From Nitrincola tapanii (GTDB lineage Bacteria; Pseudomonadota; Gammaproteobacteria; Pseudomonadales; Balneatricaceae), in the NCBI RefSeq assembly GCF_008368715.1, contig NZ_SMRS01000001.1, positions 434,001 to 498,000 on the forward strand: DNA of 64,000 nt, in the 5' to 3' direction. A program made the translations under genes and the position numbers. The notes under the pieces were generated by a model. That model saw only the letters and a list, made by a program, of their open reading frames with translations, did not search any database and had not been told where the DNA came from. This document shows positions 63,800 to 64,000 of the stretch, piece by piece (position 1 is the stretch's first letter; the number at the start of each line of letters is the position of its first letter).

Positions 63800-64000
63800 A
63801 TGGCACAAGTATTAATAGTGGAAGATGATCAGGATCTGCGCGAAGCCCTGTGCGACACGCTGAGTTTGGCGGCGATCGATTGGTTGGACGCGGCGGATGC
63901 TGAAACGGCGCTGTGTCTGCTGGAAAAGCAGTCGGTGGATATGGTGGTGAGTGATGTCAATATGCCAGGTATGGATGGGCATGCATTATTAGGGCATCTG
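63800..64000 (+). CDS. fleR: Response regulator FleR/FlrC, 5' part only
   Basis: The first 67 residues of a receiver domain: VLIVEDDQDLREAL with the acidic pair, and VSDVNMPGMDGHALL with the phosphoacceptor Asp. It is cut by the window edge; the expected AAA+ and DNA-binding parts lie to the right. The ATG at 63800 is preferred; a GTG at 63791 overlaps the fleS stop in the same frame. FleR activates class III genes from sigma-54 promoters. Confidence 0.9.
   Translation, partial: MAQVLIVEDDQDLREALCDTLSLAAIDWLDAADAETALCLLEKQSVDMVVSDVNMPGMDGHALLGHL

Overview
The window is a chromosome segment from a gammaproteobacterium, most likely of the Oceanospirillales/Pseudomonadales type. The evidence is gene order. 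The left end runs pth-rplY-prs-tRNA(Gln)-lolB-TPR lipoprotein, then divergent hemA-prfA-prmC-moeB, which is the Pseudomonas-type housekeeping block except that ispE is missing between lolB and the tRNA. The right half has the polar-flagellum layout flgN-flgM-flgA / cheV-cheR-flgBCDE-flgFGHIJKL / fliC-flaG-fliD-fliS / fleQ-fleS-fleR. The assignment rests on remembered synteny and not on a database search.

Region by region. (1) 1-8.7 kb: translation, PRPP, heme and cofactor housekeeping genes. (2) 8.7-16.6 kb: an AEC-family carrier, a SixA-like phosphatase behind a NhaP2/CvrA-type antiporter, an isochorismatase-family hydrolase divergent from a LysR regulator, a secreted protein of unknown function with a DUF2889-type protein, and a Tat-exported sulfide:quinone-reductase-like flavoprotein followed by a small membrane protein. 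(3) 16.9-21.6 kb: a phosphorylation-site-less receiver/TPR protein and a GAF-PAS-GGDEF-EAL protein, forming a c-di-GMP module. (4) 21.6-33.8 kb: a defence island, all on the minus strand, starting next to the 3' end of tRNA-Arg(CCT). It reads hsdR-hsdM-hsdS, then a 1327-residue reverse transcriptase fused to a nitrilase-like domain (DRT type 1/UG1-like), a frameshifted DUF2971-type gene and an Abi-type HEPN gene. (5) 33.9-55.8 kb: flagellar rod, hook, junction, filament and chaperone genes with recognisable sigma-54 and sigma-28 promoters. (6) 55.9-61.1 kb: a second accessory patch with fliW next to a MntA-HepT toxin-antitoxin pair, a decayed Rpn/YhgA-type gene and two tandem AAA ATPase/PD-(D/E)XK genes that are near-identical except for sharply bounded divergent cassettes. 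(7) 61.3-64 kb: the flagellar master regulators fleQ, fleS and the start of fleR.

How it works together. The flagellar hierarchy is visible in the DNA. A FleQ-box-like palindrome covers the -35 of the fleQ promoter. Sigma-54 promoters precede flgB and flgF. Sigma-28 promoters precede flgM, flgK and fliC. CheV, CheR, FliW and the c-di-GMP module could feed into motility control.

The most unusual content is the operon that joins a type I restriction system to an RT-nitrilase gene ten bases behind hsdS, and the mosaic AAA-nuclease pair inserted between fliW and fleQ. The surface-exposed middles of flgE and fliC are much richer in AT than their ends, which suggests exchange of antigenic segments. 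Many start codons were chosen over longer upstream frames because of ribosome-binding sites; each case is stated in its entry.
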